The position numbers and the translations under genes were made by a program. 64,000 nucleotides of DNA, taken from the NCBI RefSeq assembly GCF_001613795.1, contig NZ_LPVZ01000020.1, forward strand, positions 1,302,001 through 1,366,000, given 5' to 3'. This DNA is from Thalassospira sp. MCCC 1A01148. Lineage in GTDB: Bacteria > Pseudomonadota > Alphaproteobacteria > Rhodospirillales > Thalassospiraceae. Under the pieces are notes generated by a model. It had not been told where the DNA came from. It saw only the letters and a list, made by a program, of their open reading frames with translations, and did no database searches. Positions 44,989 through 54,122 of this stretch are shown in pieces. How positions within the stretch are numbered: the stretch's first letter is position 1; each line of letters starts with the position of its first letter.

Positions 44989-46215
44989 GTGTCGGGTGAC
45001 TTAAATCGAAAAACTGTCCTGCTGATCATCTCGGGCGGCATTGCCGCCTATAAGGTGCTTGAGGTGATCCGTCGGCTGCGTGATCGCGGTGTAAATATCC
45101 GCGCCATCCTGACCAAGGGCGGGGCAGAATTTGTTACACCGCTTTCGGTCGCGGCACTGACCGAAAACAAGGTTTATCAGGATCTGTTTTCCCTGACCGA
45201 TGAAGCCGAAATGGGCCATATCCGCCTTTCGCGTGAGGCTGACCTTGTTCTGGTCGCCCCGGCAAGTGCCGATATTCTGGCCAAGATGGCCACCGGACAG
45301 GCCGGTGATCTGGCGACCACGGCCCTTTTGGCGACGGACAAGCCGGTGATGATTGCACCGGCAATGAATGTCGAGATGTGGAACCACCCGGCGACACAAG
45401 CCAATATCGCAACCCTTGAAAGCCGCGGTGTGCTGCGCGTTGGCCCGTCATCTGGTGACCTTGCCTGTGGCGAATTCGGATCGGGCCGTTTGGCCGAACC
45501 GGCCGAGATCATCGCAAGCGTGGTTGATTTCCTTGCGGCACAGGACGCGCCCAAGCCGCTTTCGGGAAAAAAGGCAGTCGTGACCAGCGGTCCGACCCAT
45601 GAGCCGATTGATCCGGTGCGCTATATCGCCAACCGTTCCTCGGGCAAGCAGGGGCACGCGATTGCCGAGGCACTGGCACAGGCGGGGGCTGATGTGACGC
45701 TGGTGAGTGGCCCGGTGACCCTGCCCGATCCCGCTGGCGTGAAGGTCGTGCACATCGAAACCGCGCGCGAGATGCTGGGTGCCGTGCAGGCCGCCCTTCC
45801 CGCCGATATCGCGGTTTGTGCTGCTGCGGTGGCCGATTGGCGAACGGCTGATGAAGCGGGTCAGAAGCTTAAGAAAGACGGGTCGGGTGTGATCCCGGAC
45901 CTGAAGCTTTCGGAAAATCCCGACATTCTGGCGACCATCAGCAAGGCCGGGCCACAGCGTCCGGGACTTGTCATTGGATTTGCCGCTGAAACCGAAAATG
46001 TCACCGCCCATGCGCGCGCCAAACGCTTGCGCAAGGGGTGTGACTGGATCCTGGCCAATGATGTGGCGGCCTCAACCGGGACCTTTGGCGGGGATGATAA
46101 CGAGATTTGCCTGATTTCAGGCGCGGATGAAACGGCTGATGAACGCTGGGAACGCCAAAGCAAAACCGGGGTTGCCCGTGCATTAAGTGCGCGCATCATC
46201 AAACACTTTTCCTGA
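44989..46215 (+). CDS. coaBC: Bifunctional phosphopantothenoylcysteine decarboxylase/synthetase
   Basis: About 408 residues, GTG start (TTG at 44977 also in frame). The CoaC half has LLIISGGIAAYKVLEVIRRL, IAPAMNVEMW and catalytic Cys in LACGEFGSGRL. The CoaB half has VTSGPTHEPIDPVRYIANRS and a Lys motif KKDGS. It makes 4'-phosphopantetheine in coenzyme A synthesis. dut follows 85 bases later, a conserved pairing. Confidence 0.96.
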   Translation: MSGDLNRKTVLLIISGGIAAYKVLEVIRRLRDRGVNIRAILTKGGAEFVTPLSVAALTENKVYQDLFSLTDEAEMGHIRLSREADLVLVAPASADILAKMATGQAGDLATTALLATDKPVMIAPAMNVEMWNHPATQANIATLESRGVLRVGPSSGDLACGEFGSGRLAEPAEIIASVVDFLAAQDAPKPLSGKKAVVTSGPTHEPIDPVRYIANRSSGKQGHAIAEALAQAGADVTLVSGPVTLPDPAGVKVVHIETAREMLGAVQAALPADIAVCAAAVADWRTADEAGQKLKKDGSGVIPDLKLSENPDILATISKAGPQRPGLVIGFAAETENVTAHARAKRLRKGCDWILANDVAASTGTFGGDDNEICLISGADETADERWERQSKTGVARALSARIIKHFS

Positions 46216-46299
46216 CGGGTGTGGCCAGACCATGGTCCGGACGGCAAACAACAGACAAGACCGGCAGCCGAACCTGCCGGGAGAAGACAAGGATAAAGG

Positions 46300-46764
46300 A
46301 TGTCGCTTTTAAGCGTTGATTTAAAAAAGCTTCCCCACGGGGCAGATTTGCCATTGCCGGAATACGCAACCGCGCAGTCGGCAGCCGTTGATTTGCAGGC
46401 CGCAATTGACGGGACGCTGGTTCTGGAACCGGGCAAGCGTGCCATGGTTGAAACCGGCATTGCGATTGCCCTGCCCGCCGGGTTTGAAGCACAGGTCCGC
46501 CCCAGATCGGGCCTTGCGGCGAAAAACGGGGTTACGGTTCTGAACAGTCCGGGCACGATTGACGCCGATTATCGCGGCGAGATCAAAGTCATCCTGATCA
46601 ATCATGGTGACGAAGCCTTTGAAATCGAGCGCGGCATGCGCATTGCCCAGCTGGTCGTCGCACCGGTGACGCAAGTGCAGTGGAACGCCGTAGAAGAGTT
46701 GAATGAAACTGCGCGCGGTGCGGGTGGTTTCGGTTCGACCGGAACAGCAAGCCCGGCCAGATAG
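46300..46764 (+). CDS. dut: dUTP pyrophosphatase
   Basis: A 154-residue trimeric dUTPase. The five motifs are visible: [10 protein letters not shown] (1), [10 protein letters not shown] (2), [20 protein letters not shown] (3), [10 protein letters not shown] (4) and GAGGFGSTG (5). It converts dUTP to dUMP, feeding thymidylate and keeping uracil out of DNA. It ends the coaBC-dut unit. Confidence 0.97.
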   Translation: MSLLSVDLKKLPHGADLPLPEYATAQSAAVDLQAAIDGTLVLEPGKRAMVETGIAIALPAGFEAQVRPRSGLAAKNGVTVLNSPGTIDADYRGEIKVILINHGDEAFEIERGMRIAQLVVAPVTQVQWNAVEELNETARGAGGFGSTGTASPAR

Positions 46765-46857
46765 GCCGGTGAAACAGTGCTGGTCAATCAGGTTTGACGC
46801 TATCTGGTTGTGTCGTCTGGGGGGATGGCAGAACCGCAAGGGGAGTTGAGTGAAAAG

Positions 46858-47313
46858 ATGCTAAAGCTTTCTAAGAAGATGCTGTTTGCGATCGAGGCGG
46901 TCGTGGATATTGCCTACAACGCGGCGGGTGAACCGGTCCAGAGCCGGGATATCACTGCGCGTCAGGGCATTCCGAAACGCTATCTTGAACAGACCCTGCA
47001 GCAATTGGTGCGCGCAGACATACTGGTCGGCGTGCGTGGCCCGCGCGGGGGCTATCGTCTGGCGCGTGAACGCCGTCGCATTACGCTGGCCGATATTGTG
47101 TCGGTGATCCGGTCGATGGAAACATCCGATGACCCGATCGAGGATCCGGCAGGATCGCCATTGGGCAAGGAAGTCGTCCGTCCGCTGTGGCGGGAATTGC
47201 AGGACGAAATGATGAAGCAGCTTGAAAAGATCACGGTCGAAGACCTGTGCAATCGCGCGCGTGATGCGGGTCTGCGCAGCGGGATTGAAGAGTCCCCCGA
47301 TTTCATCATTTGA
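46858..47313 (+). CDS. Rrf2-family transcriptional regulator (cysK-linked)
   Basis: A 151-residue winged-helix regulator. The start gives MLKLSKKMLFAIEAVVDIAY; a longer frame begins at 46810. The HTH is ITARQGIPKRYLEQTLQQLV and the wing GVRGPRGGYRLARERRRITL. The three clustered Cys of IscR are absent (one Cys, in VEDLCNRA), so no Fe-S cluster is expected. It directly precedes cysK, as the Rrf2 regulator CymR is tied functionally to CysK in Firmicutes. Confidence 0.9.
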   Translation: MLKLSKKMLFAIEAVVDIAYNAAGEPVQSRDITARQGIPKRYLEQTLQQLVRADILVGVRGPRGGYRLARERRRITLADIVSVIRSMETSDDPIEDPAGSPLGKEVVRPLWRELQDEMMKQLEKITVEDLCNRARDAGLRSGIEESPDFII

Positions 47314-47437
47314 TCTTATCGGGGTGCAGCGGTTTGGTGTATCGTCATTCAACAAGAAACTGCTGCTATTGAGGATAAAACTACAAGTCTATGGAACGAT
47401 GCCGGGCACCGGGCATGTAAAAATTTCTTCTATCCAT

Positions 47438-47465
47438 TTGACCTGGATGAATAGCGAGATAAATA
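47438..47465 (+). promoter_or_regulatory. cysK promoter
   Basis: TTGACC (47438-47443) and TAAATA (47460-47465) are 16 bases apart, about 50 bases before the cysK start. Strong match to a housekeeping promoter. Confidence 0.65.
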
Positions 47466-47479
47466 CATGTGAAACATGT
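47465..47479. promoter_or_regulatory. Putative Rrf2 operator over the cysK start site
   Basis: ACATGTGAAACATGT, where each arm is itself palindromic. It abuts the -10 box and covers the expected transcription start, so a bound repressor would block it. Confidence 0.6.
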
Positions 47480-47516
47480 GCTTGATGGCAAAAATACAGA
47501 AACGTGCGAGGAAAAC

Positions 47517-48467
47517 ATGACTGAGTTTCGCGGCAAGATTTACGACAGCATCATCGACACCATTGGCGCAACGCCGCTGGTACGTCTTTCGCGCCTGGCA
47601 GAGGCCGAAGGTGTCAAAGCCGACCTGATCGGCAAGCTTGAATTCTTTAACCCGCTGGCCTCGGTCAAGGACCGCATCGGGCTTGCGATGATCGAAAATG
47701 CCGAGAAATCGGGCAAGCTTAAGCCGGGTGCAACCCTGGTGGAGCCGACCTCGGGCAATACCGGTATTGCGCTGGCCTTCGTCGCAGCGGCAAAGGGATA
47801 CAAGCTGATCCTGACCATGCCGGAAAGCATGTCGCTGGAACGTCGCAAGATGCTGATGCTTCTGGGCGCGCAGATTGATCTGACCCCCGCGGCCAAGGGC
47901 ATGAAGGGTGCGGTTGCCCGTGCCGAGGAACTGGTTTCCGAAATTGACGGTGCCGTCATGCTTCAGCAGTTTGACAACCCGGCCAACCCGGAAATTCACC
48001 GTAACACCACGGCCGAGGAAATCATCAAGGATACCGCTGGCAAGGTAGATATCTTTGTTTCCGGTGTTGGTACCGGCGGGACCCTGACCGGTGTTGGTGA
48101 GGTGCTGAAAAAGCACAACCCGAACATCCAGATCGTTGCGGTCGAACCGGAAGACAGCCCGGTTATTTCCGGTGGCGCACCGGGCCCGCACAAAATTCAG
48201 GGCATTGGCGCCGGGTTCATTCCGGGCAACCTGAATACCGATGTGATCGACACCGTGATGACCATCGGCAATGAAACGGCCTTTGCCACCGCACGCAAGC
48301 TGGCCAGCATCGAAGGTCTGCCGACCGGCATTTCTTCGGGTGCTGCGGTCGCGGCAGGTATCGAGCTTGGTCAAAAGCCAGAGAACGAAGGCAAGCGCAT
48401 CGTGGTGATCGTGCCGAGCTTTGCCGAGCGGTATCTGTCGACCCCGCTGTTTGAAGGTCTGCAGTAA
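47517..48467 (+). CDS. cysK: Cysteine synthase A (O-acetylserine sulfhydrylase)
   Basis: A 316-residue PLP enzyme making cysteine from O-acetylserine and sulfide. The PLP Lys is in [16 protein letters not shown]; the substrate loop is [13 protein letters not shown] and the phosphate loop [13 protein letters not shown]. The start has GAGGAAA. It is transcribed from its own promoter behind the Rrf2 gene and ends in a strong terminator. Confidence 0.97.
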   Translation: MTEFRGKIYDSIIDTIGATPLVRLSRLAEAEGVKADLIGKLEFFNPLASVKDRIGLAMIENAEKSGKLKPGATLVEPTSGNTGIALAFVAAAKGYKLILTMPESMSLERRKMLMLLGAQIDLTPAAKGMKGAVARAEELVSEIDGAVMLQQFDNPANPEIHRNTTAEEIIKDTAGKVDIFVSGVGTGGTLTGVGEVLKKHNPNIQIVAVEPEDSPVISGGAPGPHKIQGIGAGFIPGNLNTDVIDTVMTIGNETAFATARKLASIEGLPTGISSGAAVAAGIELGQKPENEGKRIVVIVPSFAERYLSTPLFEGLQ

Positions 48468-48492
48468 GCGCCATCCAGTCGAGTTCATGATC

Positions 48493-48522
48493 AAGGGCCC
48501 GGTTTCGACCGGGCCTTTTTTC
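48493..48522 (+). terminator. Terminator of cysK
   Basis: AGGGCCCGGT pairs with ACCGGGCCTT around a TTCG loop, followed by a T-run: a very stable hairpin. Confidence 0.93.
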
Positions 48523-48596
48523 GTACGCATCGCCTGCTTGCCTCTGGATGTCGGGCGCTATGGTCCCAATGTGATAGAGGCAGAAGGGAGTAGTCC

Positions 48597-49637
48597 ATGG
48601 CATGTGCGCGACAAATAGACCGTGAAACCGGCGGTGTGAATTGGCTTTGCATCGCGCTGTCAGTGATTATTCTTTTTTGTTTCGGAATCAAAACATCCAG
48701 TGCAGACCATGGAAAACACAATCTGCGCATCCTTGTCGCCGACGATGTGCTGGTTGATTACAAGCGGTTCGTTGATGGGCGTGATCCGCTTGAGATTGAG
48801 GTGTTTGACGGCAAACATAGCCGTCGCGACGTTGTCGAGGTTGTCTTGCTTCAGCAGGCATTGCGCCGTGGTGGCTGGCTTGGTGCGTTCGAGCTGCTGC
48901 CCGGGGGAAACTATGCCCGTATGATGCATATGCTTGCCAATGGCGAAGCTGACATCACCGGTTCATCGACCTGGCTTCGTGATATTGAGCACAAGGCGGA
49001 TCGCATTGCATCTTCAACGGCGCTTATTCCCGAAGGCCGGTTTGAGGCAGGTTTTTACATGCTTGCGGACAACCCAAATCGGTTGAAGGTCAAGAACCTC
49101 AGGGGTATTCGTTTGCTGCGCGCTGCGTCCAATCGTCACTGGATCCCCGATTGGCAAGCGTTGGCCAAGCTTCACCCTGTCGATCTTATTCATGTGCCAT
49201 CGTGGGAATTGATGGTCCAGTTCGTTGCCGAGGGCCGTGCCGATTTTCTGTTGGCCCCGTTTCAACCCGGCCCGGAGATGGAACTGGTGGTCAATGGGAA
49301 CCGCTTATTGCCCATTCCGGACTATAAGATTGCCCTTGATGGCAGTCGCCATTTTGCCGTCACACGCGCCACACCTTACAGTCAGGACCTGTTGGTCGCA
49401 CTTGATCAGGGGATTGTCGAGCTTGAGCGGATCGGCCGGATTGAACAGGCTTATCGCGAGTCAGGCTTTTTCCACCCGGATGTTACCGACTGGAATATGA
49501 TCGGTTCAGATGGGTTCGGGCAGTCGCATTTGATGCCTGATCATCTGGCTGACGACCCTGATAATTCCATGCAAAACCAAATCTTTTCCTTGAGCGATAT
49601 CACCAGCAGGCTATATCCAGAAACAACCGACTTTTAA
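48597..49637 (+). CDS. Periplasmic solute-binding-like protein (SBP family 3 style)
   Basis: A 346-residue exported protein. Residues ~14-36 form a signal peptide (WLCIALSVIILFCFGIKTSS). The rest resembles type II periplasmic binding folds: LRILVADDVLVDYKRFVDGR, VVLLQQALRRGG, ADITGSSTWLRDIEHKADRI, and a C-terminal VALDQGIVELERIGRIEQAY like SBP_bac_3. There are no ABC permease genes nearby, so it may be a sensor or orphan binder. Ligand unknown. Confidence 0.7.
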   Translation: MACARQIDRETGGVNWLCIALSVIILFCFGIKTSSADHGKHNLRILVADDVLVDYKRFVDGRDPLEIEVFDGKHSRRDVVEVVLLQQALRRGGWLGAFELLPGGNYARMMHMLANGEADITGSSTWLRDIEHKADRIASSTALIPEGRFEAGFYMLADNPNRLKVKNLRGIRLLRAASNRHWIPDWQALAKLHPVDLIHVPSWELMVQFVAEGRADFLLAPFQPGPEMELVVNGNRLLPIPDYKIALDGSRHFAVTRATPYSQDLLVALDQGIVELERIGRIEQAYRESGFFHPDVTDWNMIGSDGFGQSHLMPDHLADDPDNSMQNQIFSLSDITSRLYPETTDF

Positions 49638-49664
49638 TCCGGCCTGACAGGATAATTTGACCGC

Positions 49665-50468
49665 GTGAGTGATTTCGAATTCAGCGAAAATGAAGTGCAA
49701 CGTTATGCCCGCCACATTGTCCTTCGGGAAGTTGGCGGCACGGGGCAGATGAAACTTAAGCGCGGTCGGGTTCTGATCGTGGGCGCCGGTGGGCTTGGCT
49801 CGCCGCTTGCCATGTATCTGGCGGCAGCCGGGGTTGGCACGATCGGGATCGTTGATGCCGACACGGTCGAACTTTCCAATCTGCAACGCCAGATCGCACA
49901 TGGCATGAAGGATATCGGAACGCCCAAGGTCGACAGTGCCAAGGCGACCATGACCGATATGAACCCCGAAGTCACCGTGCACGCCCATAACACCCGACTT
50001 GATGCATCAAACGTCATGGATCTGATTGCCGATTATGATGTAATTGCCGACGGGTCGGATAATTTCGATACGCGCTTTTTACTCAACGATGCCTGCTATC
50101 TGGCCGGCAAAACGCTGGTTTCCGGGGCTGCCCTTCGCTTTGACGGGCAGGTTTCAACCTTCAAGGCCCATCTGGGGGCGCCACATCCCTGTTATCGCTG
50201 CATTTATCATGCGCCACCACCCGAAGACGCCATTCCGTCCTGTGCGCAGGGTGGTGTTTTGGGATCGGTTGTGGGCATGGTCGGTGGTGTTCAGGCGACA
50301 GAGGTGCTCAAGGAACTCATGGGCATCGGTGATAGCTTGTCGGGGCATCTTTTGATTATGGATGCGCTTTCGGCATCTTTCCGCAAGATCAAGGTGCCGC
50401 GCGATCCGGGTTGCCCGACCTGTTCAGATAACGCCACAATCAAGGACCTGTCTATTCATGAGCACTGA
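49665..50468 (+). CDS. moeB: MoeB/ThiF-family adenylyltransferase
   Basis: A 267-residue E1-like enzyme, GTG start. The nucleotide site is GAGGLGSPLAMYLAAAGVG, the Arg finger region is LSNLQRQIAHG, the catalytic Cys likely in PSCAQGGVLGS, and the zinc Cys pairs are CYRCIYH and GCPTCSDN. It adenylates the C-terminus of a sulfur carrier (MoaD or ThiS). A DsrE-family gene overlaps its end, so a sulfur-transfer role fits. Confidence 0.9.
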   Translation: MSDFEFSENEVQRYARHIVLREVGGTGQMKLKRGRVLIVGAGGLGSPLAMYLAAAGVGTIGIVDADTVELSNLQRQIAHGMKDIGTPKVDSAKATMTDMNPEVTVHAHNTRLDASNVMDLIADYDVIADGSDNFDTRFLLNDACYLAGKTLVSGAALRFDGQVSTFKAHLGAPHPCYRCIYHAPPPEDAIPSCAQGGVLGSVVGMVGGVQATEVLKELMGIGDSLSGHLLIMDALSASFRKIKVPRDPGCPTCSDNATIKDLSIHEH

Positions 50469-50889
50469 GTCTGATACGCCCAAAAAGCTCTCCCTGGTGG
50501 TGTTTTCCGGGACCTATGAGAAGGTTCATTACGCACTCGTAATGGCGTCTGCGGCACTTGCATCTGGCCGTGACGTGACCTTGTTCTTCACCATGGATGC
50601 CAGCCGGGCGCTGTTTGCGCCGTCGGGTTGGCGTCATCTGCGCACCGAGGTTGACGGGGCAACGGCGACCTCGATTGATCTCAGCTATTCGACGCGCGGA
50701 ATTGGCAGCTTTGAAGAATTGCTTTCGGCGTGCGTCAGCCTGAATGCCAAGTTTATGGTCTGCGAGATGGGCCTGCGCGCCCTTGGTCTTGAGAACGAGG
50801 CAAAACGTGATGACCTGTCGATTGAGACCGGCGGTGTTGTGACGTTTCTTAATGACGCCAAGCAAAACGGCGAGATGCTGTTTATCTAA
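50458..50889 (+). CDS. DsrE/DsrF-like family protein
   Basis: A 143-residue protein starting MSTESDTPKKLSLVVFSGTY, 11 bases inside moeB. YEKVHYALVMASAALASGRD and VTLFFTMDASRALFA are the DsrE fold; ELLSACVSLNAKFMVCEMGL carries Cys residues at the family's sulfur-transfer position. DsrE proteins pass persulfide sulfur. The overlap with moeB means co-translation. Confidence 0.82.
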   Translation: MSTESDTPKKLSLVVFSGTYEKVHYALVMASAALASGRDVTLFFTMDASRALFAPSGWRHLRTEVDGATATSIDLSYSTRGIGSFEELLSACVSLNAKFMVCEMGLRALGLENEAKRDDLSIETGGVVTFLNDAKQNGEMLFI

Positions 50890-50964
50890 GGATTAAACGT
50901 AAAACGGGAACAAGTGCTGCCGGACCAACGTTTTAGGGGTTCCTGAAACCAGACAGGCCCGGAC

Positions 50965-51516
50965 ATGTTGACCGACCTTCCCTATTTTGCGACGGCGGAA
51001 AAATATTTCGATATTGGCGTGATCGACATGATCGCACGGCTGGTTGCTGCGACGGTCATTGGCATGTTGATCGGGCTGAACCGCGACGTGAATGGCAAGC
51101 CGACCGGCATGCGCACCCTTGCCCTTGTGTCACTTGGTGCGGCAGTGGTGTCGGTCGTGGCGGTCCATTTCCAGGATCTGATTGATTATCCAGATGCGCT
51201 TTCGCGCGTTGTTCAGGGGATTTTGCAAGGTGTTCTGACCGGTATCGGCTTTATCGGCGCGGGCGTGATCCTGCGCCAGCCGCAAAGCATGTCGGTTTCC
51301 GGCCTGACCACGGCGGCGACCGTTTGGATTACCGCCGCCCTTGGTATTGCCTGTGCCCTTGCGGCGTGGCACATCGTCGTAATCGCGACTGTCCTGACAT
51401 TTATTGTCCTGATCGCGCTTAAGCCGATCGAGACACTTCTGGTGCGCTGGGTCGGCGATGGTGATCAGGAAAATGCCGACAACCCCGAACAACAGAAATC
51501 AAACACGAATGGCTAA
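50965..51516 (+). CDS. MgtC/SapB family membrane protein
   Basis: A 183-residue protein with four or five helices. MIARLVAATVIGMLIGLNRD, RTLALVSLGAAVVSVVAVHF and QGVLTGIGFIGAGVILRQPQ with ATVWITAALGIACALAAWH match MgtC/SapB. MgtC supports growth at low magnesium and inside hosts; here it is probably a general membrane stress factor. Confidence 0.93.
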   Translation: MLTDLPYFATAEKYFDIGVIDMIARLVAATVIGMLIGLNRDVNGKPTGMRTLALVSLGAAVVSVVAVHFQDLIDYPDALSRVVQGILQGVLTGIGFIGAGVILRQPQSMSVSGLTTAATVWITAALGIACALAAWHIVVIATVLTFIVLIALKPIETLLVRWVGDGDQENADNPEQQKSNTNG

Positions 51517-51558
51517 TATCGGTTGGTCGCACCAGTACGGTGTTTGAGGCGCGGCTGG

Positions 51559-52119
51559 TTATTTCGCCATCAGTGGTTTGGCAAGAGCAGTGTCAGAAAA
51601 GACGGGATATTTGCTGCGTGCGTTGGGCAACTGATAGTGCCACCATTCGTGATCGTAATATTCGAACCCTGAACTGACCATGATGCCGAGCAGCAAAAAA
51701 CGGTTGGCTTCGGCCTGTTTGGAGATCAAATCCGATCCGTGATAGGACCGGATATGCATTTCATCAAACCCTGCCCCCATATCCAGTTCCTTGCCGTTTT
51801 GATCAATCAGGGTTAGATCAATGGCCACACCACGACCATGTGGCGATCCGAAATCGGGGTTGGCGACGAAATCGGGGTTGGGTGAATGGTTCCACAGCGC
51901 GCGTTGCGCTTCCTGGGGCCGAAACGCATCCAGAATGCGAAGTTTCACCCCCTGACGACGTGCCATGGCAGAGGCCTTTTTGAGGCATTTGGCCGCATCC
52001 GCATGAAGATAGCACGCAGGTCGTGTATAAATCGGTGCCCCGGTGAAATTGCGATCCGTGGCATAGACGATATCAATTTCGACATCATATTCTTGTGGCG
52101 TAATTTCGACCAGCGCCAT
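51559..52119 (-). CDS. D-Ala-D-Ala dipeptidase (VanX/DdpX-like)
   Basis: A 186-residue zinc peptidase starting MALVEITPQEYDVEIDIVYA. The zinc and catalytic motifs are SPHGRGVAIDLTL and EYYDHEWWHYQL, and LDAFRPQEAQRALW holds the Arg that binds substrate. It cleaves D-alanyl-D-alanine, probably for cell-wall recycling. Its start is only 19 bases from the divergent tsaB start. Confidence 0.92.
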   Translation of the reverse strand: MALVEITPQEYDVEIDIVYATDRNFTGAPIYTRPACYLHADAAKCLKKASAMARRQGVKLRILDAFRPQEAQRALWNHSPNPDFVANPDFGSPHGRGVAIDLTLIDQNGKELDMGAGFDEMHIRSYHGSDLISKQAEANRFLLLGIMVSSGFEYYDHEWWHYQLPNARSKYPVFSDTALAKPLMAK

Positions 52120-52138
52120 CGCCGGAGGCCCCCTGTTC

Positions 52139-52939
52139 TTGTCGTTCACCGATTACATAAAGAAGATGCTGACTGGACAGTCGCGCTCATCAGATAGCGC
52201 AGACCTTAACGCATCGCAAACCGCATCCGCAAAGACGGAAAAGTCCGGACCGACGATTTTGGCGATTGATACCGCCTCAACGTCGCTGTCGACCGCTGTT
52301 TTGATTGATGGCGAAGTCAAGGGCGAGCTTTATGAGGACATGGAACGCGGTCAGGCAGAACATCTGATGGGCTTTATTGCCAAAAGCCTTGAGCTGGCAA
52401 AAGTCGATTTTGCCGATCTTGATGGCATCGCCGTAACCGTCGGACCGGGCGCGTTTACCGGTATGCGCATTGGTCTTTCGACCGCGCGTGCCCTTGGTTT
52501 GGCACGCAAGATCCCGGTAGTTGGTGTCAGTTCGCTTGAAGCAGTCGTCTATGGTGTGTCCGAGCGTGACCAGCAGGGGCGCAATATCCTTGTTGCGCTT
52601 GATAGCAAACGAAATGAGATTTTTGCACAGGCCTTTGATGGCAAAAAACGCCCGCTTAGCGCCGCAGAATGTGTGGCGCCGCGCCAAGCCCTTATGATGG
52701 CACCCCCGGGGGACACGTTGCTTGCCGGCGATGCGACCCCGCGGCTTTTGACGGCGGCGGCCCATGCCCCCGATGCCTTTTATGATTGTACCGCGCCGGG
52801 TCTCCCGCGGGCGGGAAATGTGGCACGGATTGCGGCAGAGCGTTGGGAAAGTGGTGAAAACCTGGCCCCGGTGCCGCTTTACCTGCGTGCGCCAGATGCG
52901 CGGCGCATCGAAGATCAGGGACCGAAGAAAAAGAAATGA
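52139..52939 (+). CDS. tsaB: tRNA threonylcarbamoyladenosine biosynthesis protein TsaB
   Basis: A 266-residue ASKHA-fold protein, TTG start with GGAGG upstream. Residues 1-37 are a polar extension not typical of the family. TILAIDTASTSLSTAVLIDG begins the core, then GPGAFTGMRIGLSTARALG. TsaB is the scaffold for TsaD in making t6A37 of tRNA. rimI overlaps its stop (ATGA), a conserved order. Confidence 0.94.
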   Translation: MSFTDYIKKMLTGQSRSSDSADLNASQTASAKTEKSGPTILAIDTASTSLSTAVLIDGEVKGELYEDMERGQAEHLMGFIAKSLELAKVDFADLDGIAVTVGPGAFTGMRIGLSTARALGLARKIPVVGVSSLEAVVYGVSERDQQGRNILVALDSKRNEIFAQAFDGKKRPLSAAECVAPRQALMMAPPGDTLLAGDATPRLLTAAAHAPDAFYDCTAPGLPRAGNVARIAAERWESGENLAPVPLYLRAPDARRIEDQGPKKKK

Positions 52940-53454
52940 CCCCGCCCAATCCCAGCGATGGCAGCTCCGATAGCGACGCCCCGAACATTGAGGTGGTGCC
53001 ACTCACCGCAGCCTTTGCATCGGTGGCCAGTGCGTTGCATGCCAAGGGGTTTGACGATGCTTGGGATTCGGATGCCATCATCCGGCTTCTCGATGTGCCC
53101 GGTGCCTTTGGCATTCTGGCCTATCGCCCCGGCGATACTTCTAAAAACGCTGAAGACCAACCGCTTGGCTTTGTTCTGGTACAGGCTGTTCTGGATGAAG
53201 CCGAAATCAATACCATCACGGTTGCCCCGGATGCGCGGCGCATGGGTGTTGGTCGCGCCTTGCTTAAGGCTGTCGAGGAACGTCTGCAACAGGCAGATGT
53301 TAACCGCATTTTGCTGGAAGTGGCCGTGGATAACGACGCAGCGATTGCGCTTTATCAGCAACACGGTTTTGCCGAGGTGGGGCGCCGCAAGGGGTATTAT
53401 GCACGCCAGGGCGGCGACAAAATTGACGCACTGGTTCTTGAACGTTTGCTCTAG
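52936..53454 (+). CDS. rimI: Ribosomal protein S18 alanine N-acetyltransferase RimI
   Basis: A 172-residue GNAT. The acetyl-CoA motif is TVAPDARRMGVGRALLKAVE, followed by ILLEVAVDNDAAIALYQQHG and GFAEVGRRKGYYAR. The tsaB-rimI order and ATGA overlap support RimI over other GNATs. It acetylates the N-terminal Ala of S18. Confidence 0.92.
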   Translation: MTPPNPSDGSSDSDAPNIEVVPLTAAFASVASALHAKGFDDAWDSDAIIRLLDVPGAFGILAYRPGDTSKNAEDQPLGFVLVQAVLDEAEINTITVAPDARRMGVGRALLKAVEERLQQADVNRILLEVAVDNDAAIALYQQHGFAEVGRRKGYYARQGGDKIDALVLERLL

Positions 53455-53621
53455 AAGATTTTCCGCAACATGGATGTGCAGAGCAAACCACGACAAGAAG
53501 TTTGGTTTCCCAACATGGTCTTAGGCAATTTGGAGCGATTTTAATCGGCTATATCCACATAAATAGTGTGGTTTTGAGCGCCAACCTGTTGTAGTGTAAG
53601 CCTGCATTGGAACCGGCAGTT

Positions 53622-53870
53622 TCACGAGCCCTTGCGGATTGTAAGCCTGTAGGTTCCGGGTGTATCAGCGATTTCGACCAGTTCGATGACTTCGTCGCCC
53701 ATCTCGGTTACCGAGCGCGGAACGTTTTTTAACGGTTCACCAGCGCCAAGTGTTACTTCAAGAACCTGACCCGGTGTCATGGTTTCAAGTTTGAGGCGGG
53801 TACGTACAAACGTCATCGGGCAGACGTCCGTGGTGATGTCTATTTTCTGGTCCGGGGTCGCGGTGGCCAT
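53622..53870 (-). CDS. TusA-family sulfurtransferase
   Basis: An 82-residue protein. The catalytic Cys-Pro is in TDVCPMTFVRTRLKLETM, then GQVLEVTLGAGEPLKNVP. TusA proteins carry persulfide sulfur to tRNA thiolation, molybdenum cofactor or other acceptors. Transcribed divergently from fur. Confidence 0.9.
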   Translation of the reverse strand: MATATPDQKIDITTDVCPMTFVRTRLKLETMTPGQVLEVTLGAGEPLKNVPRSVTEMGDEVIELVEIADTPGTYRLTIRKGS

Positions 53871-54122
53871 GCGGTCTCCTGTCTTGATGCGTGACTTTGA
53901 AGTAGCGTCCTTCATCGCAGGTGGCAAGTGGGCACTGGAATGCCGATATGATTGTGATTGCGGGTGATTGAAACCGGCGATTTGCATGAAGCGGAATATA
54001 TCGCGAATTCGACCTTGCGATATGTGGCGGATTTTTCAATATTTAGCCACAAGAGATCGACGCCTGAGATACGTCTCGGCTGGGGACAGGTGGAACCGGA
54101 AACGGAAACGAGAAACAAGACA

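Noticed and set aside
47430-48530. 366-codon minus-strand reading frame
   Set aside because: Antisense to cysK and crossing its promoter and terminator; no domain is recognisable.
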